Source: Cupriavidus taiwanensis (GTDB taxonomy: Bacteria > Pseudomonadota > Gammaproteobacteria > Burkholderiales > Burkholderiaceae). Taken from it: a DNA stretch of 64,000 nucleotides. The stretch lies in NCBI RefSeq assembly GCF_900250115.1, contig NZ_LT984804.1:945301-1009300 (forward strand), in the 5' to 3' direction. Below the pieces are notes generated by a model. That model ran no database searches and was not told where the DNA came from. It worked only from the letters and a program-made list of their open reading frames with translations. Of the stretch, positions 16,245-24,920 are shown piece by piece. Within the stretch, counting starts at the first letter, position 1; every line of letters begins with the position of its first letter. A program made the translations under genes and the position numbers.

Positions 16245-17810
16245 ATGGCAGTGACCCCTGCAGCGGCCACCCAGGCATCACGCCCGCTCTACATCACGAT
16301 GGACGCGCACGACAACGTCGCCATCATCGCCAATGACGGCGGGCTGCCCGCGGGCACCACTTTCCCGTGCGGCCTGGTGCTGGCCGAAGCCGTTCCGCAA
16401 GGCCACAAGGTAGCGCTGGCCGACCTGCGCGAAGGCGAGGCGGTGATCCGCTATAACGTCGTGATCGGCTACGCGCTCAGGGACCTGCCGCGCGGCAGCT
16501 GGGTCAACGAGCGCGTGATCCGCATGCCGGCGGCGCCCGGGCTGGAAGACCTGCCGGTCGGCACGCGCGTGACGCCGCTGCCGCCGCTGGAGGGCTATAC
16601 CTTCGAGGGCTACCGTAATGCCGACGGCTCGGTCGGCACGCGCAACATCCTGGGCATTACCACCACGGTGCAGTGCGTCGAAGGCGTGGTGGAGTTCGCC
16701 GTGCGCCGCATCAAGGAAGAACTGCTGCCGAAGTACCCCAACGTCGACGATGTGGTCGGCCTGGAGCACACCTATGGCTGCGGCGTGGCCATCGACGCGC
16801 CCGATGCCGGCATCCCGATCCGCACCATCCGCAATATCGCGCTGAACCCCAACTTCGGTGGCGAGGTGATGATCGTCAGCCTGGGCTGCGAGAAGCTGCA
16901 GCCGGCGCGCCTGATCGGCGCCGGCACCATCCCGATCCAGAAAGCGGGCGAGCCCGACGTGGTGTGCCTGCAGGACGAGCAGCATGTGGGCTTCGCCTCG
17001 ATGATCGAATCGATCATGGCCACGGCGGAAAAGCACCTCGCGCGCCTGAATGAGCGCCGGCGCGAGACCTGCCCGGCGTCGGAGCTGGTGGTGGGGGTCC
17101 AGTGCGGCGGCAGCGATGCCTTTTCCGGCGTCACCGCCAACCCGGCGGTAGGCTTTGCCACCGACCTGCTGGTACGCGCCGGCGCCACGGTGATGTTCTC
17201 CGAAGTGACCGAGGTGCGCGACGGCATCGACCAGCTCACCGCGCGCGCCGCCACGCCCGAGGTGGCCGAGGCGCTGGTACGCCAGATGGCCTGGTATGAC
17301 CGCTACCTGGAGCAGGGCCAGGTCGACCGCAGCGCCAACACCACGCCCGGCAACAAGAAAGGCGGCCTGTCCAATATCGTCGAAAAGGCGATGGGCTCGA
17401 TCGTCAAGTCCGGCACCGGCCCGATCCACGGCGTTACCGGCCCGGGCGAAAAGGTCACGCAGAAAGGCCTGATCTACGCCGCCACGCCCGCCGGCGACTT
17501 TGTCTGCGGCACGCTGCAACTCGCCGCCGGCATGAACCTGCACGTGTTCACCACCGGACGCGGCACGCCCTACGGGCTCGCGCAAGTGCCGGTGGTCAAG
17601 GTCTCCACCCGCAATGACCTGGCGCGGCGCTGGCACGACCTGATGGACGTCAACGCCGGCCGCATCGCCACCGGCGAAGCCACCATCGAGGACGTGGGCT
17701 GGGAGCTGTTCCACACGCTGCTGGCCGTGGCCAGCGGCAAGAAGTCATGGGCGGAGCACTGGAAGATCCGCAATGCGCTGGTGCTGTTCAATCCGGCGCC
17801 GGTGACCTGA
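16245..17810 (+). CDS. garD: Galactarate dehydratase
   Basis: The 521-residue protein matches galactarate dehydratase in length and order. An N-terminal SAF-like domain ([34 protein letters not shown]) is followed by the UxaA-type body with [41 protein letters not shown] and [17 protein letters not shown]. It converts galactarate to 5-dehydro-4-deoxy-glucarate with an iron cofactor in the cytoplasm. GGAGA precedes the ATG at 16245; an upstream ATG at 16212 gives a longer, family-atypical N-terminus. The expected downstream enzymes (kdgD or garL) are not in the window. Other UxaA-family sugar acids are possible but less likely. Confidence 0.92.
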   Translation: MAVTPAAATQASRPLYITMDAHDNVAIIANDGGLPAGTTFPCGLVLAEAVPQGHKVALADLREGEAVIRYNVVIGYALRDLPRGSWVNERVIRMPAAPGLEDLPVGTRVTPLPPLEGYTFEGYRNADGSVGTRNILGITTTVQCVEGVVEFAVRRIKEELLPKYPNVDDVVGLEHTYGCGVAIDAPDAGIPIRTIRNIALNPNFGGEVMIVSLGCEKLQPARLIGAGTIPIQKAGEPDVVCLQDEQHVGFASMIESIMATAEKHLARLNERRRETCPASELVVGVQCGGSDAFSGVTANPAVGFATDLLVRAGATVMFSEVTEVRDGIDQLTARAATPEVAEALVRQMAWYDRYLEQGQVDRSANTTPGNKKGGLSNIVEKAMGSIVKSGTGPIHGVTGPGEKVTQKGLIYAATPAGDFVCGTLQLAAGMNLHVFTTGRGTPYGLAQVPVVKVSTRNDLARRWHDLMDVNAGRIATGEATIEDVGWELFHTLLAVASGKKSWAEHWKIRNALVLFNPAPVT

Positions 17811-17819
17811 GGGCGGCGC

Positions 17820-18053
17820 TTATCGGGGCGATGCGTTGCCCCGCAACGGCTTCAGCAGGTACGCCAGCCCGTTGTGATCCAGTTCATGCATCAGTGCCAG
17901 CAGCGCGCCGAGCTGTCCCGGCGGAAAGCCTTCGCGCGCGAACCAGTTAAGGTAGTTGCCCGGCAGGTCGGCGATCAGCGTGCCCTTGTGCTTGCCAAAA
18001 GGCATGGCGACGGTGACCAGGCGTTTCAGGGCGTCGGCGTCGAAATCGGTCAT
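17820..18053 (-). CDS. DUF3820-family small protein
   Basis: A 77-residue protein (from the ATG at 18053) with the conserved pattern MPFGKHKGTLIADLPGNYLNWFAREGF that defines the small DUF3820 family, sometimes annotated as a quorum-sensing-regulated virulence factor domain. It has no signal peptide. The MPFGKHKG motif resembles short motifs of nucleic-acid enzymes, but the function is not known. It is convergent with galactarate dehydratase (9 bases apart). An upstream GTG at 18080 would lengthen it by nine residues without family support. Confidence 0.8.
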   Translation of the reverse strand: MTDFDADALKRLVTVAMPFGKHKGTLIADLPGNYLNWFAREGFPPGQLGALLALMHELDHNGLAYLLKPLRGNASPR

Positions 18054-18130
18054 GGGAGCAGGCCAGTCGGAAAGCGCCACGCTACCACAGTCGCGCTGGC
18101 GCTAACGTAGCTCAGGGGGGCTCAGGTAGC

Positions 18131-19057
18131 TCAGGTGGCGCGTGGTCGCGCGCGGGCGCCTGCGGCAGTGGCCTCGGCCACGGCGGCGCGCACGCATTCA
18201 GCCAGCAATTCCGCGGCCCTCGACCGCGTGGCGCGCGCCGCGCGGGCAATCACCAGCGGCTGGCGCACGGTCTCTTCGCGTATCGGTTTCTCCACCACCG
18301 CGGTGATCTGCGATGACGCGGGCGCCTGCGTGATCAGCAGGGCCACGCCCAGGCCGTTGGCGACCATGCCGCGCGCCAGTTCCAGCGAGGTGGCGCGGTA
18401 GCGCACCTCTGGCTGCAGCCCGTATTGCCAGAACGGCGCCATCAGGAATTCGCGGCTGTGCGGCAGGTCGATCAGGATCAGCGGCTGCTGCGCCAGCTCA
18501 TGCAGCGAGACGCTGCCCCGGCGCCGGGCCAGCCGCGAGCCGGCGGGCACCAGGCCGTAGGGCCGCAGCTCAGCCAGCCGTTCGCGCTCGAGGTCGTCGG
18601 GCATGCCGACGTCGTAGCTCAGCGCCAGTTCGATCTGGCCGCCATGCAGCCAGTCTTCCAGCTGGGCCAGGTCACCCTCGACGAAACGCACCGTCAGCCC
18701 CGGGTAGCGCTCTCGCGCCAGGCGCAGCACCACCGGCAGGTAGACCGGCGCCAGCGTGCGGAACACGCCGAGCTTCACTTCGCCGGCCGCGCCGTCGCCG
18801 CTCTTGTCGACTTCAAACGCCGTGGCCGCGCCCAGGATGTGGCGCGCTTCGGCCAGCTTGCGCACGCCGAAGCGGGTCAGGGTCATGCGCGCGCCGGCGT
18901 CGCGGGCGAACAGGGCTTCGTCGAACAGCGTCTCCAGCTCGCGGATGGCGACCGAGATCGACGGCTGCGACACGTTCAGCAGCCGCGCCGCGGCCGTGGT
19001 GCTGCCGGTTTCCGCGGTCGCGGCGAAGTAGCGCAGCCGCCGCAGCGAGACACGCAT
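18131..19057 (-). CDS. LysR-family transcriptional regulator
   Basis: The 308-residue protein has the LysR winged helix-turn-helix at residues 5-65 (RLRYFAATAETGSTTAAARLLNVSQPSISVAIRELE), followed by the periplasmic-binding-fold effector domain with GEVKLGVFRTLAPVYLP and a C-terminal basic, alanine-rich tail. It is divergent from the CoA-transferase/acyl-CoA dehydrogenase pair with 116 bases between, the classical layout in which the regulator activates the neighbouring operon on binding a pathway intermediate. The inducer, probably a carboxylic acid or its CoA ester, cannot be named from sequence. Confidence 0.92.
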   Translation of the reverse strand: MRVSLRRLRYFAATAETGSTTAAARLLNVSQPSISVAIRELETLFDEALFARDAGARMTLTRFGVRKLAEARHILGAATAFEVDKSGDGAAGEVKLGVFRTLAPVYLPVVLRLARERYPGLTVRFVEGDLAQLEDWLHGGQIELALSYDVGMPDDLERERLAELRPYGLVPAGSRLARRRGSVSLHELAQQPLILIDLPHSREFLMAPFWQYGLQPEVRYRATSLELARGMVANGLGVALLITQAPASSQITAVVEKPIREETVRQPLVIARAARATRSRAAELLAECVRAAVAEATAAGARARPRAT

Positions 19058-19173
19058 CAGGAAATCCTATAGGTGCTAGTCGAATTCCATATTTTACTTG
19101 ATAGCTTGCGCTGCGCAGAATCAAGCCACTGCAACGCAAGCCTGTGCGCTTGCAAGCCATCGAGGAGCAAGCC

Positions 19174-20352
19174 TTGGACCATGCCAGCCATTCCGAACTG
19201 CCGCTCGCCGGCATCCGCGTGATCGATTTTTCGCGGGTGCTGGCTGGCCCTTATTGCACGGCGCTGCTGGGCGACCTGGGCGCCGAGGTGATCAAGATCG
19301 AGCCGCCGGGCGGCGACGACTACCGCGCCGTCGGGCCCTTCGTCGACGGCCGCAGCGGGCTGTTCGCGGCGATGAACCGCAACAAGCAGAGCATCGTCAT
19401 CGACCTGAAGACGACGACGGGTCTGGAACTGGCGCGCGCGCTGTGTGCGCGCGCCGACGTGGTGGTGGAGAACTTCCGTCCGGGCGTGGCGGACAAGCTC
19501 GGCATCGGCTACCAGGCGCTGCGGGCGCTGAATCCGGCGCTGGTCTATGCGAGCGTGTCGGGCTTCGGCCAGACCGGGCCGGAGTCGCACCGGCCGGCCT
19601 ACGACATCATCCTGCAGGCAATGTGCGGACTGATGGACGCCACCGGCGCCCCGGACGGTGCGCCGACCATGCTTGGCGAGGCGGTCTCCGATGCGGTCAG
19701 CGGGCTCTTTGCCTCGTGGGGCGTGCTGGCCGCGCTGCTGGCGCGCGAGAAGAACGGCCGCGGCACGCATGTCGATGTGTCGATGTTCGACGCCACGCTG
19801 AGCCTGAGCGCGACGCTGGTGGCACGCTATGCCGCCACCGGGCGCGCCCCGCAACGGGTGGGCAACCGCCATCCCTCGTCGGCGCCGTTCGGCGTGTACC
19901 GCGCCGCGGATGGCTTCTACGTAGTGGCGGTGCTCAACAACAAGCTGTTCCACACGCTGGCCGAGACCATCGGCTGCCCGGAGATGGCGCAAGACCCGCG
20001 CTTTGCCGATGACGAATCGCGCTGCCGCTTCGAGCCAGCGCTGCGCGCCGCGCTCGAAGCGTGGTCGTCAGGCCTGAGCGTCGCCGAGGTGAACCGCCTG
20101 CTGGGCGGCGCGGGCATTCCGGTCGCGCCGATCCGCAATGTCAGGCAGGCGCTGGAAAGCGAACAGGCCGTCCATCGCCGCCTGCTGACCGAAGTCGCCG
20201 GGCCGGACGGAAGCACGGTGCGGCTGCCGTCGCAGCCGGTGAAGTTCTCGGGGTATGGCCCCAACCGTGTCACGCCCGCGCCGGCGCTGGGGCAGCACAC
20301 CGAGGCCATCCTGGCCGCGCACGATTTCAGCAAGGAGAAACAACATGCTTAA
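19174..20352 (+). CDS. CaiB/BaiF (class III) CoA-transferase
   Basis: The 392-residue product carries the family III CoA-transferase blocks GIRVIDFSRVLAGPYCT, LGDLGAEVIKIEPPGGDD, NRNKQSIVIDLK, VVVENFRPGVADKLGIGY and AYDIILQAMCGLM, where the aspartate of YDII is the conserved acyl-CoA-forming residue. I chose the TTG at 19174 because GAGGAG lies just before it; an in-frame GTG at 19144 has no ribosome site. It activates an organic acid using another CoA ester as donor. Its stop overlaps the start of the acyl-CoA dehydrogenase by eight bases, so the two act in sequence: activation, then alpha-beta oxidation. The acid itself is unknown. Confidence 0.9.
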   Translation: MDHASHSELPLAGIRVIDFSRVLAGPYCTALLGDLGAEVIKIEPPGGDDYRAVGPFVDGRSGLFAAMNRNKQSIVIDLKTTTGLELARALCARADVVVENFRPGVADKLGIGYQALRALNPALVYASVSGFGQTGPESHRPAYDIILQAMCGLMDATGAPDGAPTMLGEAVSDAVSGLFASWGVLAALLAREKNGRGTHVDVSMFDATLSLSATLVARYAATGRAPQRVGNRHPSSAPFGVYRAADGFYVVAVLNNKLFHTLAETIGCPEMAQDPRFADDESRCRFEPALRAALEAWSSGLSVAEVNRLLGGAGIPVAPIRNVRQALESEQAVHRRLLTEVAGPDGSTVRLPSQPVKFSGYGPNRVTPAPALGQHTEAILAAHDFSKEKQHA

Positions 20353-21484
20353 ACGACTGGGCGTCGAGCCGGGCGACCTGGAAATCGCCGATGCCATCGG
20401 CCGCTTCGCGCAGAGCGAGCTGGCCCCGGAGGCGGCCGAAGTGGACCGCGCGGAAACGTCCACCACGCGCTATGTGCCGCAGCTGGCAGAACTGGGCCTG
20501 ATGGGGATGAACCTGCCGGAGCGCTGGGGCGGGACGGAGACTTCGCCGGTGGCGCTGATCCTGTCGCTGGCGGAGATCGCCAAGGCCTGTGCGTCGACCT
20601 CATCGATGCTCGGCGCGCATTACCTGGCGACTGATTCCATCCTGATCGGCGGCGACGACGGCCAGCGTGCGCGCTACCTGCCCGGCGCGGCGGCCGGCAC
20701 GCGGCTCGGCGCCTTTGCCCTGACCGAGCCGCGCGCCGGCTCCAACCCGGCCGACATGGCTACGCGCGCCACGCCGGAAGGCGACGGCTACCGGCTGCGC
20801 GGGGTCAAGCACTTCATCTCCAATGCCGAGGCGGCGGACTTTATCGTGGTCTATGCCAGGACCGACCCGGCCGCGGGCACGCGCGGCATCAGCGCCTTCG
20901 TGGTGGACCGCCGCAGCGACGGCGTGCAGGTGGCGCCGGCGGAAAAACTGATGGGCATCCACGGCGCGCCGGCGCATGAGGTGGCGCTCGACTGCTTCGT
21001 GCCCGCCGCCAACCGGCTCGGGCCCGAGGGCACGGGTTTCCGCACCGCGATGAAGGTGCTCGACAACAGCCGGCTCGACGTTGCCGCCACCAGCCTGGGC
21101 ATCGCCGAGGCGGCGCTGGCCTGCGCGGTGGACTGGGCCCGGCAGCGCCAGGTGGGCGGCGAGCCGCTGGCGCGCAAGCAGGGCCTGCAATGGATGTTCG
21201 CGGACATGCGCACGCGGCTGGAGGCGGCCTGGCTGCTGACGCTGCAGGCCGCGGCGCGGCGCCGCGACGGCGAGCCCTTTACCGAGCAGGCGTCGATGGC
21301 CAAGCTCTATGCGTCGGAGATGGTGGGGTTCGTCACCGATGCCGCGCTGCAGATCCATGGCGGCTACGGCTTTACGCGCGAGATGCCGCTGGAGCGGCTG
21401 GTGCGCGATGCGCGCATCCTGCGCATCTACGAGGGCTCGTCGGAAATCCAGCGCACGGTGATCGCGCGCGCGGTGCTCGGGTAA
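20345..21484 (+). CDS. Acyl-CoA dehydrogenase
   Basis: A 379-residue flavoprotein with the acyl-CoA dehydrogenase three-domain layout: helical N-terminus, the beta-domain block FALTEPRAGSNPADM, and C-terminal helices with LQIHGGYGFTREMPLERLVRD and RIYEGSSEIQRTVIAR, where the Glu of IYEG is the usual catalytic base. The ATG at 20345 overlaps the CoA-transferase stop (ATGCTTAA), which indicates tight translational coupling. It would oxidise the CoA ester formed by the partner enzyme and pass electrons to electron-transfer flavoprotein. No hydratase or thiolase follows in the operon, so later steps must be encoded elsewhere. Confidence 0.93.
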   Translation: MLKRLGVEPGDLEIADAIGRFAQSELAPEAAEVDRAETSTTRYVPQLAELGLMGMNLPERWGGTETSPVALILSLAEIAKACASTSSMLGAHYLATDSILIGGDDGQRARYLPGAAAGTRLGAFALTEPRAGSNPADMATRATPEGDGYRLRGVKHFISNAEAADFIVVYARTDPAAGTRGISAFVVDRRSDGVQVAPAEKLMGIHGAPAHEVALDCFVPAANRLGPEGTGFRTAMKVLDNSRLDVAATSLGIAEAALACAVDWARQRQVGGEPLARKQGLQWMFADMRTRLEAAWLLTLQAAARRRDGEPFTEQASMAKLYASEMVGFVTDAALQIHGGYGFTREMPLERLVRDARILRIYEGSSEIQRTVIARAVLG

Positions 21485-21507
21485 GCGCCGCCGCAGGCCG
21501 GCGGCGC
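21485..21507. terminator. GC-rich hairpin between convergent genes
   Basis: GCGCCGCCG (21485-21493) pairs perfectly with CGGCGGCGC (21499-21507) around a five-base loop. It directly follows the acyl-CoA dehydrogenase stop and precedes the end of the convergent proQ gene, so it may serve both strands. No T-run follows. Confidence 0.5.
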
Positions 21508-21511
21508 CGGA

Positions 21512-22207
21512 TCAGGGCGTTTCCGGGGCTTCGGGCGTAGCCGGTGTCGCCGCTGCCTGCGCCTCGGCAGGCGCCGCGGCGGACTCCACCGCGGCCGGCG
21601 CGGCCGCCGCCGCAGGCGCGGCAGCCTTGGCCTTCTGGCGCGCGGCGCCGGCGCGGCGCGCCTTCAGTTGCTGGGCGCGCTTGGCGTCCGCCTGCGTGAC
21701 CACGCCGGCCTCGTTGCCGTCCAGGTCCAGGCGCTTGGCGCCTTCCACCATGCACGACCAGTAGCGCGCGCCGCTGCACCAGGTGCGGATCGCCTCGCGC
21801 AACTCCGCCTCGTCCAGGCCGAGCTTGCCGGCGTGCTGGGTCAGGTCTTCGAAGGTGCCGATCTTCAGCGGCACCTTGGGAGCCGGGTTCTTGGGGAAGG
21901 CCTTGGGGAAATGCTTCTGCAGCCGGGCAATGGAATGCACCACCGGATCGACCTGCTTGCCAGGCGCGGCGGCGGGCGCCGCACGGCGGCCCTTGATGCC
22001 CGCGCCCGCATCCGCGCCGCTACGCTTGCCCTCACGGGGACGGTTCGGCGCGCCCTTGGATGCGCCCTTGGATGCGTCCTTGGACGCGTCGCCGGTCGTG
22101 CCGCCGGTCGCGGCTTGGCGCGGGCCCTTGCGCTCGCCCTTCCTGGATTCGGCGGCCGCCTTCTTGGCGAGTTGGTCCCTGAGTGCTGCCAGTTGTTCGA
22201 AGCCCAT
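21512..22207 (-). CDS. proQ: ProQ/FinO-family RNA chaperone
   Basis: The 231-residue protein has a basic, low-complexity N-terminus, a central FinO/ProQ domain (about residues 85-175: VHSIARLQKHFPKAFPKN, LKIGTFEDL, LREAIRTWCSGARYWSCM) and an Ala/Pro/Glu-rich tail. FinO-domain proteins bind structured small RNAs and 3' ends of mRNAs. The ATG at 22207 gives MGFEQLAALRDQLAKK, a common start in betaproteobacterial ProQ proteins. The N-terminal linker includes DASKDASKGASKGA, encoded by three 12-base tandem units, so its length may vary between strains. The usual partner domain of E. coli ProQ (C-terminal SH3-like) is absent. Confidence 0.9.
   Translation of the reverse strand: MGFEQLAALRDQLAKKAAAESRKGERKGPRQAATGGTTGDASKDASKGASKGAPNRPREGKRSGADAGAGIKGRRAAPAAAPGKQVDPVVHSIARLQKHFPKAFPKNPAPKVPLKIGTFEDLTQHAGKLGLDEAELREAIRTWCSGARYWSCMVEGAKRLDLDGNEAGVVTQADAKRAQQLKARRAGAARQKAKAAAPAAAAAPAAVESAAAPAEAQAAATPATPEAPETP
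22050..22085. repeat. Three 12-base tandem repeats inside proQ
   Basis: GCGCCCTTGGAT (22050-22061) is repeated exactly at 22062-22073 and with two changes at 22074-22085. On the coding strand each unit encodes about four residues of the Lys/Ala/Ser-rich linker. In-frame slippage would change linker length only. Confidence 0.8.
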
Positions 22208-22314
22208 GATGTCTGCCGTTGTGTGAACCGGGATTGTATCAAGGCCGGGCCACGGGGGCGGCCGCGGATATCGGCGCCGCCGGCCGGCGGCTCGGGGCAG
22301 CCGGCGCCGCGGCG

Positions 22315-22542
22315 TCAGGCGGGCAGATCGACGCGTGCGACCTGGCGCGATACCCGGCAACTGGCTGCATGCGGTCCCGCGTAGACGATGGCCGCGCCAG
22401 GGTAGCGCGCGGTATGGGCTTGCGCGCTGGCGAAGGAGTCAAAGCCGGTCACGCCGCCTTTGGACCCGTCGGCAAAGACCGGCGTGGCATACCAGCGGCC
22501 GCATAACGGTCCCTGCAGGATGAATTTGACGATCTTGGGCAC
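22315..22542 (-). CDS. Small protein of unknown function
   Basis: A 75-residue protein starting from GTG at 22542, preceded by GGGAG. The sequence (PKIVKFILQGPLCGRWYATP) is not a family I recognise. It has no signal peptide or membrane segment; alternating hydrophobic residues suggest a small beta-rich fold. It lies between proQ and another small unknown gene on the same strand, 87 bases downstream of the latter, and the two may be cotranscribed. Codon use fits a real gene, but its shortness keeps confidence moderate. Confidence 0.5.
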   Translation of the reverse strand: MPKIVKFILQGPLCGRWYATPVFADGSKGGVTGFDSFASAQAHTARYPGAAIVYAGPHAASCRVSRQVARVDLPA

Positions 22543-22629
22543 GTCCGCTCCCGATTGAAACCCCGAGACGCCCGAGACACTGAGGCTCGGCGGATTCCGG
22601 AATGGCGGGCAGGTCCGCCCGCCAACCCT

Positions 22630-22887
22630 TCAGTTGGCGCGCTTGCCGGTCTTGCGCTGCGCCCCGCGAAGGTCGGTATAGCCAAGCTCGCGCATGTCGA
22701 TCCACACCTTGCCCCAGGCAATGCCTTCCGCCATGGCGCGTTCCAGGGTGCGGTGGCTGCCCAGCGGACCCGACAGGATCACGGTCTGGCCGTCGCGCTC
22801 GACGGATACGGAAGCTTCGAACAGGGCATCGGCCAGCGGGCGGGCGTTGCCGCGCACGACATAGCCAAAATAGTTCTGTGTGGCCAT
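22630..22887 (-). CDS. Small protein of unknown function
   Basis: An 85-residue cytoplasmic protein beginning MATQNYFGYVVRGNARPLAD, with the clear ribosome site AAGGAGAG before the ATG at 22887. Strand-like stretches such as VSVERDGQTVILSGPLG and a later helix with AMAEGIAWGKVWIDMRELGY suggest a compact alpha/beta fold. I do not recognise a family. It is followed on the same strand by the other small gene. The start codon and reading frame look reliable. Confidence 0.65.
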   Translation of the reverse strand: MATQNYFGYVVRGNARPLADALFEASVSVERDGQTVILSGPLGSHRTLERAMAEGIAWGKVWIDMRELGYTDLRGAQRKTGKRAN

Positions 22888-23203
22888 CGCTGCTCTCCTT
22901 GTCTACCCCTTCCCGGGCGGCCTTGTCCCATGGGCATGCGTGTGCATCGGGGGGCCAGGGCGGGGCGCCTGCGTTACTTGCCATGCTAGCGAACTCCGCA
23001 AGCTGTCGCTGCACGGCCGGCCTGTACGGAATCTTGCTTTTCGTACCGGCCGGCGGGGCCGACCCGCGCACCCGCTAGGGCTTGCCGCCGCGACCGCGCG
23101 AGCTGATGTACATTGATTCCATTCACCGCGGTCGTGCGCCAGCCCGAGCCGCATCAGTGTGCCTGCATCGGAGTTCCTGCCCCGCCCCAGTAGCGGACCC
23201 GCC
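22888..23203. other. Intergenic region, no gene seen
   Basis: These 316 bases separate the small minus-strand gene from the plus-strand recombinase-like gene and should hold both promoters. TTGCTTTTCG around 23035 and TGTACATTGATT around 23106 are locally AT-richer. No clear promoter pair, operator or RNA gene could be supported. Confidence 0.4.
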
Positions 23204-23809
23204 ATGCCGTCGACCTTTATTTATTCCAACCGAGTCCGCAACCCGGAGGCGATGGAAGCCGAACTGCACCTCGCCTACCGCGCCGGACATACCGTGGATC
23301 TGCGCCGGGCCTTCTGGGAACACCAGCCGCCATCGGTGACGAGCGTGGATCGGCCAAGGCTGCAGGCGATGCTGCGGCAGGTCCGGCACGGCGACACGGT
23401 GGTGGTGATGGCATTGCGCTGCCTGGGTTCGACCGTGGCCGAAACGCTGGACACCATCGGCAGGGTGCGGCAGCTGGGCGCAGCGCTGTATTGCCTGCAG
23501 CTGGGCCAGGTCAATCTGGCCAGCGCCACGCCGCCGCAAGCCGTCAAGGTGCTGCGCGCCGCGGCCACGCTGGAAGGCGCCAGGCGCAGCGCGCGCATAC
23601 GCGAGAGCCTGGCCGCGGCCAAGGCGGTGGGCCACCCCGTCGGCCGTCCGCCGAAACATACGGCCGAACAGCGCGCGGCCATCCTCCAGGCGTTGCAAGC
23701 GGGGGAATCCGTCAGTGCCGCCGCGCGGCGCTTCCATACCACGCGCCAGACCGTGATGCGCATCCGCGCCGGCAGCGGTGCGCCGGCACCCGAGGACAGC
23801 AAGGCCTGA
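23204..23809 (+). CDS. Serine-recombinase-like protein with HTH, catalytic residues not conserved
   Basis: The 201-residue protein follows the resolvase/invertase plan: an N-terminal domain (FIYSNRVRNPEAME, then RPRLQAMLRQVRHGDTVVVMALRCLG), a long helix ending in AKAVGHPVGRPPK, and a C-terminal helix-turn-helix (GESVSAAARRFHTTRQTVMRIR) like that of Hin. The active-site serine expected in the YARVST-type motif is missing, and the arginines of the usual DRLGRS motif are replaced (here RCLGST). It is therefore unlikely to cut DNA; a DNA-binding regulator is more plausible, by inference. It stands upstream of two chemotaxis-type genes, without other mobile-element features. Confidence 0.75.
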   Translation: MPSTFIYSNRVRNPEAMEAELHLAYRAGHTVDLRRAFWEHQPPSVTSVDRPRLQAMLRQVRHGDTVVVMALRCLGSTVAETLDTIGRVRQLGAALYCLQLGQVNLASATPPQAVKVLRAAATLEGARRSARIRESLAAAKAVGHPVGRPPKHTAEQRAAILQALQAGESVSAAARRFHTTRQTVMRIRAGSGAPAPEDSKA

Positions 23810-23822
23810 AGCAAGGTTCACC

Positions 23823-23844
23823 CCGCCGGCACCATGGCCGGCGG
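23823..23844. terminator. Hairpin after the recombinase-like gene
   Basis: CCGCCGGC (23823-23830) pairs perfectly with GCCGGCGG (23837-23844) around a six-base loop, 14 bases past the stop codon. No T-run is present, so termination strength is uncertain. Confidence 0.45.
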
Positions 23845-23910
23845 CGACCTTGCGTTTGGAACGATACTTGCGTGAAGCCGGGTATTACCACGCGAAGTAG
23901 CGGAGTTCCC

Positions 23911-24879
23911 ATGATGCGCGACACGGTTGTAGTCGGGACCTCAAGCGGAGGGGTGGATGCCCTGCGGCAACTCGCCGCGGGTCTTCCGGCCCGCTTCGAC
24001 GCCGCGGTCCTGGTGGTGCTGCATATCGGCGCCAATCCGAGCATGCTGCCGCAGATGCTGATGCAGGTCGGGCCGCTGCCGGCGCACCACGCGCGCGACG
24101 GTGAAGCGGTGCTGCCGGGGGTCATCTATGTCGCGCCGCCCGACCACCACCTGATGATCGACGGCGAGCGCACCATGCTGCGGCGCGGACCGAAGGAGAA
24201 CTTCGCGCGGCCGGCCATCGATCCGTTGTTCCGCAGCGCGGCGGTCAGCCGGCGCAACCGTGTCATCGGGGCCATCCTGACCGGTCAGCTCGACGATGGC
24301 TCGGCCGGCCTGCATGCCGTGCACGAGTGCGGCGGCATCACCATCGTCCAGGATCCCGACAGCGCCTATGCCTCGGACATGCCGCGCAACGCGCTGCGGG
24401 CCGTCACCCCGCATTACGTGCTGCCGCTGCATGGCATCGCGCCAGAGCTTGCACGGCTGGCGGGCAGCGCCGCGCATGCTGCGCCAGAGCCGTCGGCGTC
24501 GCTCATGACGGAACATGCCCTGTCGATCGGGCCCTCGTCCATCGATGCAGTCCAGCGCATTGCGCAGCCTTCGGCCCTTACCTGCCCGGAGTGCGGCGGT
24601 GCGCTCTGGGAGATACGCGAGGCCCTGCCCCCGCGGTTTCGTTGCCACACCGGCCACACCTTCGGGCTGCTGACGCTGCGCCACGCTTGCAATAGCGCAC
24701 TCGAGCACATGCTCTACGATTCGCTGCGTGCGCTGCACGAGCAGAATGAACTTTATACACGTATTGCGGCGTATCATATGCAAATTGGGGACACTGACGT
24801 GGCACGTCAGTACACCGAGGCAGCTGGCCGCGCGGCAGCGTCCGCGAAGCGTATCGAAGGTTGGCTTCGCGAGAGCTAG
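23911..24879 (+). CDS. CheB-type methylesterase domain protein without receiver
   Basis: The 322-residue protein starts directly with the CheB catalytic domain: VVVGTSSGGVDALRQL holds the catalytic serine and AILTGQLDDGSAGLHA the catalytic aspartate. It lacks the N-terminal receiver that normally controls CheB. The C-terminal part contains a zinc-ribbon-like cluster, LTCPECGGALWEI and RFRCHTGHTFG, followed by helices, a fusion frequent in non-flagellar CheB homologues. It would hydrolyse methyl-glutamates on a receptor or related protein. It lies 41 bases before the CheB-CheR hybrid kinase and probably works with it; no receptor, CheA or CheW gene is present here. Confidence 0.88.
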   Translation: MMRDTVVVGTSSGGVDALRQLAAGLPARFDAAVLVVLHIGANPSMLPQMLMQVGPLPAHHARDGEAVLPGVIYVAPPDHHLMIDGERTMLRRGPKENFARPAIDPLFRSAAVSRRNRVIGAILTGQLDDGSAGLHAVHECGGITIVQDPDSAYASDMPRNALRAVTPHYVLPLHGIAPELARLAGSAAHAAPEPSASLMTEHALSIGPSSIDAVQRIAQPSALTCPECGGALWEIREALPPRFRCHTGHTFGLLTLRHACNSALEHMLYDSLRALHEQNELYTRIAAYHMQIGDTDVARQYTEAAGRAAASAKRIEGWLRES

Positions 24880-24920
24880 CACCTGGACCGGCCGGCGCAT
24901 TCCTATCTTTCCGTGCAGCA

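Noticed and set aside
22050..22085. CRISPR-like direct repeats
   Set aside because: Three 12-base units without spacers inside a coding region are a simple tandem repeat; no CRISPR array or cas gene was seen anywhere in the window.
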